Source of the DNA: Aralia elata
Lineage: Eukaryota; Streptophyta; Magnoliopsida; Apiales; Araliaceae
NCBI GenBank assembly: GCA_034770075.1
Contig: CM068385.1
Location: 52,708,746-52,772,745, forward strand
Length of the DNA stretch: 64,000 nucleotides
Reading direction: 5' to 3'
Shown here: positions 46,701 through 59,106 of the stretch, in pieces
How positions within the stretch are numbered: position 1 is the stretch's first letter
Layout: each line of letters opens with the position of its first letter
The notes under the pieces: model-generated
The model's input: only the letters and a program-made list of their open reading frames with translations
Told to the model about the DNA's origin: nothing
Database searches by the model: none
Position numbers and translations under genes: made by a program

Positions 46701-48107
46701 GCTCAGGAAAAGGATGAAGAATATGATGGTATAAGGAAACGAATTTCCGAAGGGGAAGAGCTCAAGTATAAGATGGATAGCACAGGGTTGCTAAGATTTG
46801 AAGGGAGGATCTGGGTGCCATTGAATCCGGAGTTAAGAGAAGAGATTCTCCAAGAAGCTCACAGTACGAGGTACTCAGTACATCCCGGTAGCACGAAGAT
46901 GTATCAGGATTTGCGACCATATTTTTGGTGGCCAAATATGAAGAGGGAGGTAGCAGAATGCGTCAGCAGGTGTCTGACATGCCAACAAGTTAAAGCAGAA
47001 CACCAGCGACCGAGCGGACTGCTACAACCACTAGAGATTCCGGAGTGGAAGTAGGAGCACATCACCATGGACTTTGTGGTGGGCTTGCCACCAACACAAA
47101 AGGGTTTAGACGCAATTTGGGTAATTGTAGATCGTCTGACCAAGTCTGCTCATTTTCTATCGATCAAGATCAGGTACAAATTGGAGCAATTAGCAAAGTT
47201 GTATGTGAAAGAAATTGTATCACGACATGGAGTGCCGGTGTCTATTGTGTCCGACAGAGATCCGCGCTTCACGTCAAATTTTTGGAGGAGTCTACAAGAA
47301 AGATTGGGCACGCAATTGAGGTTGAGTACAACATACCATCCTCAAACTGATGGCCAGAGCGAGCGAACGATCCAAACATTGGAAGATATGCTTCGAGCAA
47401 TCGTGATGGATTTAAAGGGCAGCTGGGATGACCATTTGCCACTAGTAGAGTTCGCTTACAACAATAGTTATCACGCTAGTATCGGAATGCCACCATACGA
47501 AGCGCTATATGGGAGAAAGTGCCGAACACCATTGTGTTGGGACGAAGTTGGAGAACGAAGACTGCTAGGACCTGAAATGGTGCAACAGACAACAGATACA
47601 GTGAAGCTGATCAGAAATCGCCTGGTAGCAGCCCAAGACCGTCAGAAGAAGTACGCTGATCTACATCGTCAGAAGCGGGACTTCGACGTGGGTAGTTTTG
47701 TGTTTCTGAAGGTATCTCCCTGGAAAGGGAAGATTCGTTTTGGTAAGAAGGGCAAGTTAAGCCCTAGGTGCATAGGACCATTCGAGATTCTGAGAAGAGT
47801 CGGCGAAGTGGCGTACGAGGTAGCGTTACCTCCTAAACTTGAGCACATCCACAATATGTTTCATGTGTTAGTGTTGCGACCATACAAACCCGACTATAAG
47901 CACGTTATCTCCTATGAGCCAATTCAAGTCGAGAAGGACTTATCGTATGAAGATATTCCTATCCAAATACTCGATAGGAAGGAACAAAAGCTAAAAAACA
48001 AGATCATTCATTCCGTTAAAGTTCTCTGGAGGAATCACGCAGTCGAGGAGGCTACGTGGGAACTCGAAGAGAAAATGAGAGCGAATTACCCGCAATTATT
48101 CGAGTAA
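43737..48107 (+). pseudogene. Chromovirus F gag-pol, single frame pol with TAG stops
   Basis: Gag lacks its N-terminus (FKLVGPPEFKGTLDPIEAQI, WWKANKG, AEYAAKFNELARFAP) and has TAG stops at 43955 and 44042; a frame change near 44390-44440 leads into pol. Pol is one frame from 44439: two CCHC knuckles (CYRYGQPGHLAPQC and CFSCGAPDHQIKDC), protease LIDSGATRSFVS and ILGMDWLSSHGAV, RT with IDLRTGYHQLKVR and FIDDILVYSE, RNase H with YSDASHKGLGCVL, integrase with the HHCC domain (HPGSTKMYQDL, CLTCQQVKAEH) and the core MDFVVGLPPTQKG, VSDRDPRFTS and QSERTIQTLEDM. The C-terminus, VKVLWRNHAVEEATWELEE, is chromodomain-like. TAG stops occur at 46143, 46455 and 47052. Confidence 0.9.
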
Positions 48108-48142
48108 CCTTATTTTCACAATTCCGAGGACGAAATTTTTAT

Positions 48143-48155
48143 AAGTAGGGGAGGA
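48143..48155 (+). promoter_or_regulatory. Chromovirus F polypurine tract
   Basis: AAGTAGGGGAGGA directly before the 3' LTR start TGTAATATCC. Confidence 0.75.
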
Positions 48156-49228
48156 TGTAATATCCGAGAATTTTCAAACTTCATTATTAATTAAATATGA
48201 ATTTAATTTCTAATGAGTCAGCTTTGTATGCTTAATTAAATCTTGTTTGATTAATTTATTTTGTGAATGAGTGATTATGTGAATAATTACTAGAATTAAT
48301 TTTTAAAGGGAGTCACTAATGGTTTAATTAAATTAGTGGACTAGCCCTAAGGTTTAATATCAAAGGAATTGATATAGTTGTCTATTTATTTAATATTCAA
48401 TATAGTAAAGGAATTAATTTGCATAGATTAATTAATATAATTAATGTGAACAATATTAATATTGAATAGTCTATTTGGTAATTTAATATTAATGGACTAG
48501 ATAAATTATTTGTTGTATTAATTCAATCTTTGGCGTATTTATGAATGGGATAATTAATGTATACTAAATATGCAATAGAGTTTATATTATATGGTTCATT
48601 TAATTTACTAATAGCAAAAAGAATGGGACACACATTATGGGACATCCCATTTATTCATCAGCCGTTAGAGAAAGAGAGCAGCAAGTGAATAGTATTCTTC
48701 TCCATTTTTTTCCCTTCTTCTCAGCAATAGGCATGGTGCCTATGATAACTTGCTCAGATGATAACAATGATGAAGAAGGAAATGGGCATTCCACCAACTC
48801 CCCATTATCCAATAGTTTCTTCTTTCTCGCGTTGGTTAACAAAATTGGATAATATCATTGTCTGTGCAATGAAAATTCTATAAATTGGAGGTTTTTCTTC
48901 ATAAATTGAGTTGCTAAATCCTCTGATAAGTTAGTATAGTGAGTGAGCATTATTGTGAGTGAGAGTAATCTGAAATCAAGCAAGTTAGGAGTATCAATTT
49001 TAGCTTCATTGGAGGTAAGAATATATCACTATGATATTGAATTTCATTTGGTTAAATTCTAAGAAAACCCATGATGCTTGCCAATTAACTAGTAATTAAT
49101 GTAAAGATGTTATATGAGTATATATACATGTTTGGAACCAATGTGGTTGCATTAAATTGCATTTAGGAAGGAGAAACCATGGCCAATTTCAGATTCTGCA
49201 GGAGCATAGCCGATCTTGTGGTGAAGCA

Positions 49229-49696
49229 GGAGTGGCGTGGCCACGCCACTCCCAAGGCCAAATCAAGCGCGGTCGCGCCGTGCATCAGTTTGGTTTGTGT
49301 CATTCTGTCATGTTGCAGCATGTTAGCTAGTTCATTCATGTATACAACTAGGGTTGCCATGTATCTAGAATCCCCGAATATACCATGAGTTGTATATAGA
49401 TTTTTTCTATGAAGGTATTTCTTAAAGAAAGCTTGGACTTTGAAATGGACTTGTTTGGCCTAAAGCATAGGAAATTCCGACATTAAACCTTACAACTTTG
49501 GATTTGATTTAGAATGAGCATGCTAGGTTCCAAACTCACACTAATAACCTTATGAGCATGTGTATTTGAGTTATATCAGTGGCCTGGATGTTGGAAAATA
49601 GGCTCGGATTTCCAACGGGATGAAACTGCATTTTTGGTCTGCCTAGAGAGAGGCGCGGCCGCGCCACTCCTAAGGCAAAAACCAGCGCGGCCGCGC
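49229..49696. repeat. GC-rich palindromes in the chromovirus F LTR
   Basis: A perfect 24-bp palindrome at 49229-49252 (core GGCGTGGCCACGCC), GCGCGGTCGCGC at 49267-49278, GGCGCGGCCGCGCC at 49652-49665 and GCGCGGCCGCGC at 49685-49696. They form two pairs, each made of a longer palindrome followed by CACTCC(C/T)AAGGC and a shorter palindrome about 15-20 bp on. The two pairs are about 400 bp apart. The cores resemble those of the copia B leader although the elements are unrelated. Confidence 0.9.
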
Positions 49697-50007
49697 CGGT
49701 CTCCAGTTTTTCCCTGTTGCTTTAAAGTTTATACAGAGTCTTGTAGCAAGTATATATGTGTGTCTTAAACTGTAATGCATGACTTAATTGATGTGTTATA
49801 TGTTCAAGCTTACATTTATGCATAGAACCAAGCTATTCTAGACTTGTTAACTCGATTATCCAAGATGGGAAGTAATGCTTATAGACTTAGTAAAGACGGT
49901 TACATCTATGTGCCTATGTGATAGGATTACTTGGTGGGTAATCTCTTGTATGGGTAAACCCATGCTAGTTTATACTGTACTAACTAAGGGATCGACTTAC
50001 TAATGAT

Positions 50008-50012
50008 AGGTC
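50008..50012. repeat. Target-site duplication AGGTC, left copy (copia D)
   Basis: AGGTC precedes the LTR start at 50013 and recurs at 59102-59106 after the LTR end. Confidence 0.9.
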
Positions 50013-51822
50013 TGAAAGTAGTATGCACATAAGCCAATCATATTTGATATGATGCAGCATATACTTTGTAATCTTATTTGATTATTAAAGGCATTTTACT
50101 TTATCAACATAGTGCTGTTATATTAAATGTGATAAACCCATAGTTTTGAGCAATGCTTTTAGAATCATGATGGTGATCATGCTAATGAGATCTAAATTCA
50201 AGATAGCTCACAAACTAAAATCGTTCCTAATCGTTGGATTATTAAAAAGGGGATTAGTGAATCCGGATAGATTAGTACATACGTTGCTTGCTCTTATGAA
50301 GAGAATGATTGATCTCATAATCATTTGTGTGGAGACACTAAAGCAAGTATGTAGGTGCTTATTAGAGAATAAGTTCACTGAACGTGGCTCGCTAAGGAAT
50401 ACCTAATGGAGTTTTACTCGCCTGTCAATAGGAATTCCTCTAGTGATAGTAGTACAAGTGATCTTTGGACTTGAGATCATCATAGTATCTTGTGTATGAT
50501 GAGTTATACTTTGACATGTCCCTTAAGACCCTGAGGGTATATTAAAGGGTATGATTGGGTATAATAAGTTATACATGGAGATAAGTGAATGATCAACAAA
50601 GAATCTACCACTTCTAGTAAAAGGAGGGAATGTCCTATGTGATTCGATAAATGACGACTCAGAAGTCTTTGGCCAAAGCAGAATGAAATTAGAAAGGAGT
50701 TTTCTAATTTGCATTAATTAGAGTTGTGCATTTCAGAATCGAAATACATATAATTAAATAAAATAAGACTTGACAGTAATTCCATGTCTTATATTTAATT
50801 GGGACATTGTATGGTAGAAGGATTGAATTGTACGGTAACTATTCACTGAAAGGTTCTTTTGTGATTAATGTTGAAATCTATATTATCTGGAAAGTCGTTG
50901 ATCGCTAAGGGGGCTTACCCTTATTGTAGAATAAATATTATTTATTTAAATGAATTAAATAGTTTAATTTATTTATTTAAATAAAAATTAGAATTGTTCT
51001 AATTGATTTATTCACAACCGGTTTAATATGGAGAACCTAAAGGGTCACACCGCAAAAGGAAAATATTTATTTAAGAAGTAAAATGGCATAATCGTAATAA
51101 TAAGTTAAGTGTATTTAATTTAATCTATGGAGATAGAATAAATTAAATAGCTTAATATTTATTATTTAATATTTTAGAAATATTAAATATAAATTAATAA
51201 GAAGGAGTCTTATTATTATTATTACTATTACTATTATTTAATTCCCTAATAGGGATTGGGAATTAATTAATAGAAGTACTCTCTCATGAATTCCTAATTG
51301 GATTAGGAGTTCAATTAATTAAAGGAGTTTAATTAAAATAAAAACCCTAATCCTAAATAGTTTAGGAGGGTTCCCTATATCTATAAATAAGAGGAGTCTT
51401 ATTATGATTTGGGGTTAGACAATTTACACACTCTTGCATAAGAATTGTAGAGAGTACTTACAATTTCTATAGAGATAGAAATTAGGGTTTTGCCAACACC
51501 CATCTTCTTGAACAAGTATTATTCCTTGGTGGATCACCTCTAGAGGCCAAACACTTGGGTGGCTAACGTTGATCAAAGGAAGGAATTTAATCGGTGGAAT
51601 TCAAGGAGAACGCGAAGCAATTGGAGGTGAACTTGTACCTGAGGAAGCTAGAATTCTACAAGGGTATAATTCTTATTCTCCATCTCTTTCGTTTAATTAA
51701 TAATTGTGCATAAAGAAAGATCATGGTGATGGTTTGTATAAAATTTTAAAATCTGATTTTATCGCGCTTCCGCACTATTTATGTAATTTGATTGCATATT
51801 CGCGCTATGTACAAACCTAACA
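50013..51822 (+). repeat. Copia D 5' LTR
   Basis: 1810 bp, from TGAAAGTAGTATGCACAT to GCTATGTACAAACCTAACA. TATA box at 51382-51389. It has several single-base homopolymer differences from the 3' LTR. Confidence 0.9.
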
Positions 51823-51823
51823 G

Positions 51824-51837
51824 TGGTATCAAGAGCC
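51824..51837 (+). promoter_or_regulatory. Copia D primer-binding site, with an extra base
   Basis: TGGTATCAAGAGCC: the initiator-Met-type site with one inserted A compared with copia A and B. Either a real mutation or a sequence error. Confidence 0.7.
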
Positions 51838-52070
51838 AAACTTTATGCGAATTATTAATTGTTTTGATTCTGTATATACATTGATATGTGTTAAGAACAA
51901 TTTAATTGGGCATAATTGTTTGTGTACAATTATTTTATTTATTTTATTTATTTTTTTATTTATTTTGATTTTATTTATTTTCAATTAAGATAAAAGGTTT
52001 ATTTTGAATTGGAATATAATTAAAATTAAAAGTTTTATTTGAACTTGGAATTGGATTCTACGTTAACTAG

Positions 52071-52211
52071 AATAAAGGAGTTTATTCATATATGGAATAG
52101 GATTCCATGTTTCCTAAAATAAAGGAGTTTATTCACATATGGAATAGGATTCCATGTTTCCTAGAATAAAGGAGTTTATTCACATATGGAATAGGATTCC
52201 ATGTTTCCTTA
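52071..52211. repeat. 47-bp tandem repeat, three copies
   Basis: Units start at 52071, 52118 and 52165, each AATAAAGGAGTTTATTCAYA followed by TATGGAATAGGATTCCATGT and TTCCT. Within the unit, GGAATAGGATTCC is itself nearly palindromic. Further diverged AATAAAGGAGTTTATT units continue to about 52470. Confidence 0.9.
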
Positions 52212-53320
52212 AAAATAAAGATGTTTATTTTGATAAGGAATATGATTCAACATATTTTATTTTCCAACAATTTTAAGTTAAAAATAAAGGTGTTTATTTT
52301 AAACTTGAAATTGGTTTCCATATTAATTAAAATAAAGGAGTTTATTTTGATTTGGAATTTGATTAAAATAAAGGAGTTTATTTTTTTTCAAAAAAAAAAA
52401 ATTGGATAAATTAAAATAAAAGAGTTTATTTTGATTTGGAATATGATTAAAATAAAGAAGTTTATTTTAATTGAAATTGGATTTCATGATAACTAATTAG
52501 AGTTGGAATTGGATTCCATGATAACTAATTGGAGTTGAAATTGAATTTTATACTAACTAATATTGCCCATTAAATGATATCAATGCATATATAGAATGGT
52601 TTTATTATTCATGAGATGAATGTTATTTATTGATACATATAGAGATATGTATGATAATAAATAGGGATTGATTATGGACTATTGACCAATGTGTGATTGG
52701 ATTTATTTTAGTGGATGCTTGAATGTATGGGTTTTTATAAATGGGGTCTGCGTACCTCGTCTTCTCTAATTTTTTCTTAATGTAAATTCTATCTCCCTCC
52801 TATGTACTTCCCCTTGACTGCTGATCAAGGTTTCTATTTATTGTAAATAGTTTTTTGTAATAGGACTAGTTAGAATTAATTTTGAAGAATTGAAGACAAA
52901 GAAGCAAGGAGCGCTTGAAAACCCATTTGTAATGGAGCCCGGGTTTAAATGTAATAGTTATATTTAAATTTAATTCTTGCACCCTAGGTTTGACCTTTTG
53001 GTTCACTTGGTGGCTCTAGTGAACCAAACTAGAATAAAAGTCCATAATCAATCCGGGTAGAATATAGTATTCTATATGTGCATGCTTACTATATATATAT
53101 TATATATTATCCAACATGCTTCGCATGTAAAATAATATGACGCGTATTTTATATATATATGTGCATGCGCGCTAAACAAGATGAGACAAATAATAACAAA
53201 CCCCTCAAAGAAATTATATTAAGTCCTAAGCGTTCAAAGATATTTGGAATATCGAACGTCGCCTTCTAGCATGGTAAAGCGATAGAGTATTAAATATTTA
53301 ATATGAGTTTGTTGTGTCAC

Positions 53321-53596
53321 ACAAGGCAAGTATTAAATATTTAAGATATTGCTTTATCACATTTGATGCTTATACATAGACTGAACGATGCTGTTTTGTT
53401 GTGTCACACAAGGACAGTATTTTTCTTTCGAATATATGGAAGTGCTAGGTTGGACTTAACTTGGATAATTTTGATTCGGATGTGTCACACTTGATCAAAA
53501 TAATCTAAGAGGCAAATTGAAAGGAGTTACATAGTGATGTAATTGACAATAGTTGTCTACCTATTTATTTATATATCGTTTGTTGTGTCACACAAG
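53321..53596. repeat. Four dispersed hairpins with loop TCA, copia D
   Basis: GTTGTGTCACACAAG at 53321-53335, 53398-53412 and 53582-53596, and GATGTGTCACACTTG at 53479-53493. Every site has lost the same C relative to copia A and B. Confidence 0.9.
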
Positions 53597-53789
53597 GCTA
53601 TATACATTTGAAATGGGATCCTTATTCTCACTAGCAAATCTTTAATTAGATTTGCCGAACTGTATATTGAGGGTAATATAGTTTGATGAAAATAGTGGGA
53701 GATACCAATTTAAAATAAAGGCCTAATTTATTTTGGTAATTAATTAAAATGAATGTATGCTGAAATGTTGTTAAATTACAAATTCATTT

Positions 53790-56700
53790 ATAGAATTTTA
53801 CGATATCTAATTCACTATCACTGCATAGCATATTAGATGCTAATTAACCGGACCGAATTACACGGATTGGTTAAGAAATTTGAGAATAGTTCTCAAGGCT
53901 GAAAAGCTATCTTATATCCTTAATATGCCTATCCATGCAATGGTTGCAGACAATGCCTCAGAGGAAGAGATTGCTACTTTTAGAAAGTGGCAAGATGATG
54001 CACAGTTGGCTCAATGCATCATGCTCGCATCCATGAGTAACGAGCTTCAGCGTCAGCATGAAACTATGGATGCTCCTACTATACTCCTGCACCTTCAAGG
54101 AGTTGAAGGGTGAGGAAAGTAGGACTATTAGATATCAGATATCTAAGGAGCTCTTCCGATCTAGAATGACCGATGGCACTACAGTACAGATATATGTCCT
54201 AAAATGATCAATCTGATTGAACAATTGGGACAACTGGGTTTTAATGGATGGAGAGTTGATCCAAGATTTGATCTTGCAATCACTTCCAGACTCTTTTCTC
54301 ACAAATTGTTGTGAATTTTCACATGAACAAGCTATATGTCAGCCTGCCTAAGTTGCTTAAACATGTTGCAAACTGTAAAGAGTCACTTTCCAACCAAGAA
54401 AGACCAAGTCTTACTGGTAGATGATTCTTCCAGGGAGCGGAAGAGGGCCAAAGGATCTTCTTAAAAGAAGAACAATTCAAAGAAGGTAAATGAAAAGGCA
54501 AAAACAAAGGACAATAAGAACAAGACTGATGCAGATAGCAAAGGAGTTTGCTTCCATTGTAATAAGCCTAGATACTAGAAAGGAAACTGTAAGGAGAATC
54601 TTACAGAGGCTAACCAGAAGAAGCTTAGTGAAGCTTCGGTTACAAATATAGGTTTGTTCATAATTGAAATAAATTTTTCTATAAGTCATGGTTCTACTTG
54701 GGTATTGGATACTAGTTGTAGTTCTCACGTATGCAATCCAATGCAGAGACTAAGCAGAAGTAGAAAGCTAAACAAAGTAAGTAATCTTACGTGTGAAAAA
54801 TAGAGCAATGGTTGCTACATTAGCCGTAGGAACTTATATTTTAGCGATGCCTACGGGCAAGTCTATTAAGTTAATAAATTGTTATTATATTCCAGTTCTC
54901 TTTAGAAACATTATTTCTTTCCGTTGTTGGACAAGGAAGGTTCTGGTATTATATTTAAGAACAATTGTTGTTCTATTTATAATGATAATGTTTTGTTTGA
55001 AACTGGAAGATTACTTGATAGACTTTGTATACTTGACTTACATGAAAATTAGTTTGCAAATTGAACAAACTAGTAAAAGAAAAGGGGGTGGTCATTCAAA
55101 GAGTTGAATGTGTGTATTTGATGAAATACAAGTCTGAATCATTTGAAATGTTCAAAGAATTCAGAAGTGAAACATATTGACAGATTATTAAGATTCTTTG
55201 ATCAGATCGAGGAAAGAATACTTGTACAATGAGTTTCTAGATCATCTCAAAATGGTATTTTCTCATAATGGACACTTCCTGATACGCAATAATTGATTGG
55301 TGTATCTAAAAGGAGAAATTGTACCTTGTTGGACATTGTGCAGTCCATAATGATTTTTACCGACATTCTAGTATCCATCTGGGGTCAAACCCTAGAAACG
55401 GCTGCATATCTACAAAATAAGGTAACCTCAAAAATTCGAGCCCAAGACTCCATAAAGGTTATGGATAGGAAGGATTCCTACTCTTAAGTATGTTAAGATA
55501 AGGGGTTGTCCAGCTTATGTGAAAAGGTTTCAAAGATAAGTTTAGGACAAAATCTGACAAGTGCAGATTTGTGGGATATCCTAAAGAAAGTTTAGGGTAT
55601 TATTACTATAATCCTACACGCTGCCTTCTTAGATAAAGGTGTTTATCATTGAAGAAGCTAGTGGGAGGGTAATAGATCTTGAAGGAGTTCAAGAACCACA
55701 AAGCACTTTAAGTCGAACCGAGGAACCTGTAGATAGACCTATTGTACCACAACCGAATCGTAAATCTGGAAGAGTACCGAAGATACCTGGGAGGTATGGA
55801 TTCATCATAGAGGATGATGATGAGGTACGCATCATAGAGGATGATGATCCAGTTATATACGATAAGGCTATGAGTATAAGATACTCAGAGAAATGGTAGA
55901 TGGCTATGAAATCCGAAATGGACTCCATGTATGAGAACCAAGTATAGACTCTGGTTACTCCACATAAGGGCTTAGTGCTTAGAGTGTGAATATGAGTCTT
56001 TTAAGAGAAAGACTGGGGCAAATGGCAAGGTAGAGACCTATAAGACCAGACCTGTTTAAAAGGTTTTTCAAGTCAAGGAGTTGACTGTGATAAAACCTTA
56101 TTACCGGGTAATGCTCAAGTCCATTTGGATTTTACTTGCGATTGCAGCTTATTACGAAATCTAGCAAAATGGATGTGGAGACGTCCTTCCTCAGTGAAGA
56201 CTTGAGGAGAATGTATGTATGATACAGCCAGAGGAATTTGTTTCAAAGGTTGAAGCAAATCATGTTTTAAGCTACAATGATTCATTGATGGATTGAAGCA
56301 AGCTTCTTAAAGATGGAACATTCATTTTGATGAGACAATCAAAAGAGTTTGATTTTATCAAAAACGGGAATGAACCTAGTGTATACAAAAGGGTCAGTGG
56401 GAGCGCTGTGACATTCTTGGTATTATATGTTGATATACTACTGACAAGGAATAACACACCAATGCTACAATCAGTAAAGATAAAATTGTCTAAACATTCC
56501 TCCATGAATGACTTGGGAGGAGCATCCTATAAATTGGGGATATAAGTCTATATAGATAGATTTAAAAGGATGTTCGGCTTGACCCAAGGAACGTATATTC
56601 ATTTGATGCTAAAGGCGTTTAGCATGGCAAACTCCAAGAGAGGTCTCATGATGATGAGCCATGGAGTGTATCTCTCTAAAATTGTCCCCAATTGAAAGAG

Positions 56701-57285
56701 AGATCACATGAGTTACTATCATGTATGCAATGAATATACTAGGCTTGATGTTGATCAGTCATATTCTGGAGAAGATCACTGTAAGACAGTGATAAACATC
56801 TTTAAGTACTTAACCGGTATTGAAGATGTAATCATAATTCATGGTAGGTTTGAATTAAAACTAGAGGGCTAAACAGACTCAAGTTTTTTCAGACTGACCA
56901 AGACGATAACAAATCCACTTTAAGGTAAATCGTTACCTTGAAAGGTGGTGCAGTGAATTGGAAAGGTTCCAAACAGCAAAGAGTTGTTGGTTTAGTGACA
57001 AAGACAAAGTATATAGCTGTAAATGAAGCTGCAAGTTGATTGTTAGGATGAAAAGTTCATCACAGAACTAGGAATAGTTCCTAAGTCTCATCTTGGATTC
57101 AAACATGTGTTGCGGCACTTTCATTTGATTAGTGGAATCATTGAAAGAGAAGAAGTCACTATAGAGATAGTGGACTCTCAAGAACAACATTGCATATCCA
57201 TTTACTGAAGCTTTATCCAAACAGCAGGATGATCGTCACTTAGAGAAGAAGGGTATTAGATACCATGACGATTGGCTTTAGTGCA
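53790..57285 (+). pseudogene. Copia D gag-pol, heavily degraded and internally deleted
   Basis: Recognisable pieces: gag (53880-54113, ASEEEIATFRKWQDDAQLAQ), a damaged zinc knuckle near 54550, a protease remnant near 54700 (the conserved TG of the active site is altered), the integrase tail and linker (55639-55899, GRVIDLEGVQEPQ, IEDDDEVRIIEDDD), an RT piece (56327-56545, with the YVDD motif reduced to YVD-I) and RNase H traces to about 57280. The gag ATG of relatives reads ATATC here. About 270 bp covering the pre-integrase region and start of the integrase core are missing near 55090, and about 65 bp of RNase H near 57085. No functional protein is possible. Confidence 0.85.
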
Positions 57286-57295
57286 AGTGGGAGAT

Positions 57296-59101
57296 TGAAA
57301 GTAGTATGCACACAAGCCAATCATATTTGATATGATGCAACATATACTTTGTAATCTTATTCGATTATTAAAGGCATTTTACTTTATCAACATAGTGCTG
57401 TTATATTAAATGTGATAAACCCATAGTTTTGAGCAATGCTTTTAGAATCATGATGGTGATCATGCTAATGAGATCTAAATTCAAGATAGCTCACAAACTA
57501 AAATCGTTCCTAATCGTTGGATTACTAAAAAGGGGATTAGTGAATCCGGATAGATTAGTACATACGTTGCTTGCTCTTATGAAGAGGATGATTGATCTCA
57601 TAATCATTTGTGTGGAGACACTAAAGCAAGTATGTAGGTGCTTATTAGAGAATAAGTTCACTGAACGTGGCTCGCTAAGGAATACCTAATGGAGTTTTAC
57701 TCGCCTGTCAATAGGAATTCCTCTAGTGATAGTAGTACAAGTGATCCTTGGACTTGAGATCATCATAGTATCTTGTGTATGATGAGTTATACTTTGACAT
57801 GTCCCTTAAGACCCTGAGGGTATATTAAAGGGTATAATTGGGTATAATAAGTTATACATGGAGATAAGTGAATGATCAACAAAGAATCTACCACTTCTAG
57901 TAAAAGGAGGGAATGTCCTCTGTGATTCGATAAATGACGACTCAGAAGTCTTTGGCCAAAGCAGAATGAAATTAGAAAGGAGTTTCTAATTTGCATTAAT
58001 TAGAGTTGTGCATTTCAGAATCGAAATACATATAATTAAATAAAATAAGACTTGACAGTAATTCCATGTCTTATATTTAATTGGAACATTGTATGGTAGA
58101 AGGATTGAATTGTACGGTAACTATTCACTGAAAGGTTCTTTTGTGATTAATGTTGAAATCTATATTATCTGGAAAGTCGTTGATCGCTAAGGGGGCTTAC
58201 CCTTATTGTAGAATAAATATTATTTATTTAAATGAATTAAATAGTTTAATTTATTTATTTAAATAAAATTAGAATTGTTCTAATTGAATTTATTCACAAC
58301 CGGTTTAATATGGAGAACCTAAAGGGTCACACCGCAAAAGGAAAATATTTATTTAAGAAGTAAATGGCATAATCGTAATAATAAGTTAAGTGTATTTAAT
58401 TTAATCTATGGAGATAGAATAAATTAAATAGCTTAATATTTATTATTTAATATTTTGGAAATATTAAATATAAATTAATAAGAGGAGTCTTATTATTATT
58501 ATTACTATTACTATTATTTAATTCCTAATAGGGATTGGGAATTAATTAATAGAAGTACTCTCTCATGAATTCCTAATTGGATTAGGAGTTCAATTAATTA
58601 AAGGAGTTTAATTAAAATAAAAACCCTAATCCTAAATAGTTTAGGAGGGTTCCCTATATCTATAAATAAGAGGAGTCTTATTATGATTTGGGGTTAGACA
58701 ATTTACACACTCTTGCATAAGAATTGTAGAGAGTACTTACAATTTCTATAGAGATAGAAACTAGGGTTTTGCCAACACCCATCTTCTTGAACAAGTATTA
58801 TTCCTTGGTGGATCACCTCTAGAGGCCAAACACTTGGGTGGCTAACGTTGATCAAAGGAAGGAATTTAATCGGTGGAATTCAAGGAGAACGCGAAGCAAT
58901 TGGAGGTGAACTTGTACCTGAGGAAGCTAGAATTCTACAAGGGTCTAATTCTTATTCTCCATCTCTTTCGTTTAATTAATAATTGTGCATAAAGAAAGAT
59001 CATGGTGATGGTTTGTATAAAATTTTAAAATCTGATTTTATCGCGCTTCCGCACTATTTATGTAATTTGATTGCATATTCGCGCTATGTACAAACCTAAC
59101 A
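57296..59101 (+). repeat. Copia D 3' LTR
   Basis: 1806 bp, preceded by the polypurine-like AAGTGGGAGAT and followed by AGGTC. TATA box at 58661-58668. Confidence 0.9.
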
Positions 59102-59106
59102 AGGTC
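59102..59106. repeat. Target-site duplication AGGTC, right copy (copia D)
   Basis: Identical to 50008-50012; chromovirus F LTR resumes immediately after. Confidence 0.9.

Larger units (their letters stand above)
48156..50012 (+). repeat. Chromovirus F 3' LTR, first part
   Basis: 1857 bp up to the copia D insertion. Small frames at 48637-48852 and 49179-49388 carry no known domain. GC-rich palindromes lie at 49229-49696. The LTR continues at 59107. Confidence 0.85.
51838..53789 (+). other. Copia D long non-coding leader
   Basis: About 1.95 kb. It lacks the GC-rich palindrome array of copia A, B and E. In that area it has AT-rich repeats based on AATAAAGGAGTTTATT, including an exact 47-bp tandem array (52071-52211). 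Four hairpins with a shortened loop lie at 53321-53596. The region ends with TTCATTTATAG before the remains of gag. Confidence 0.7.
50013..59101 (+). mobile_element. Copia D: Ty1/copia element, young LTRs, defective interior
   Basis: 9089 bp with LTRs 50013-51822 and 57296-59101, and 5-bp duplication AGGTC. The first 710 bp of the two LTRs differ at about eight bases plus one indel by eye (about 1%). The interior is heavily degraded, lacks parts of integrase and RNase H, and shares those deletions with copia E. It inserted into the chromovirus F 3' LTR and is among the most recent insertions of the window. Confidence 0.9.
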
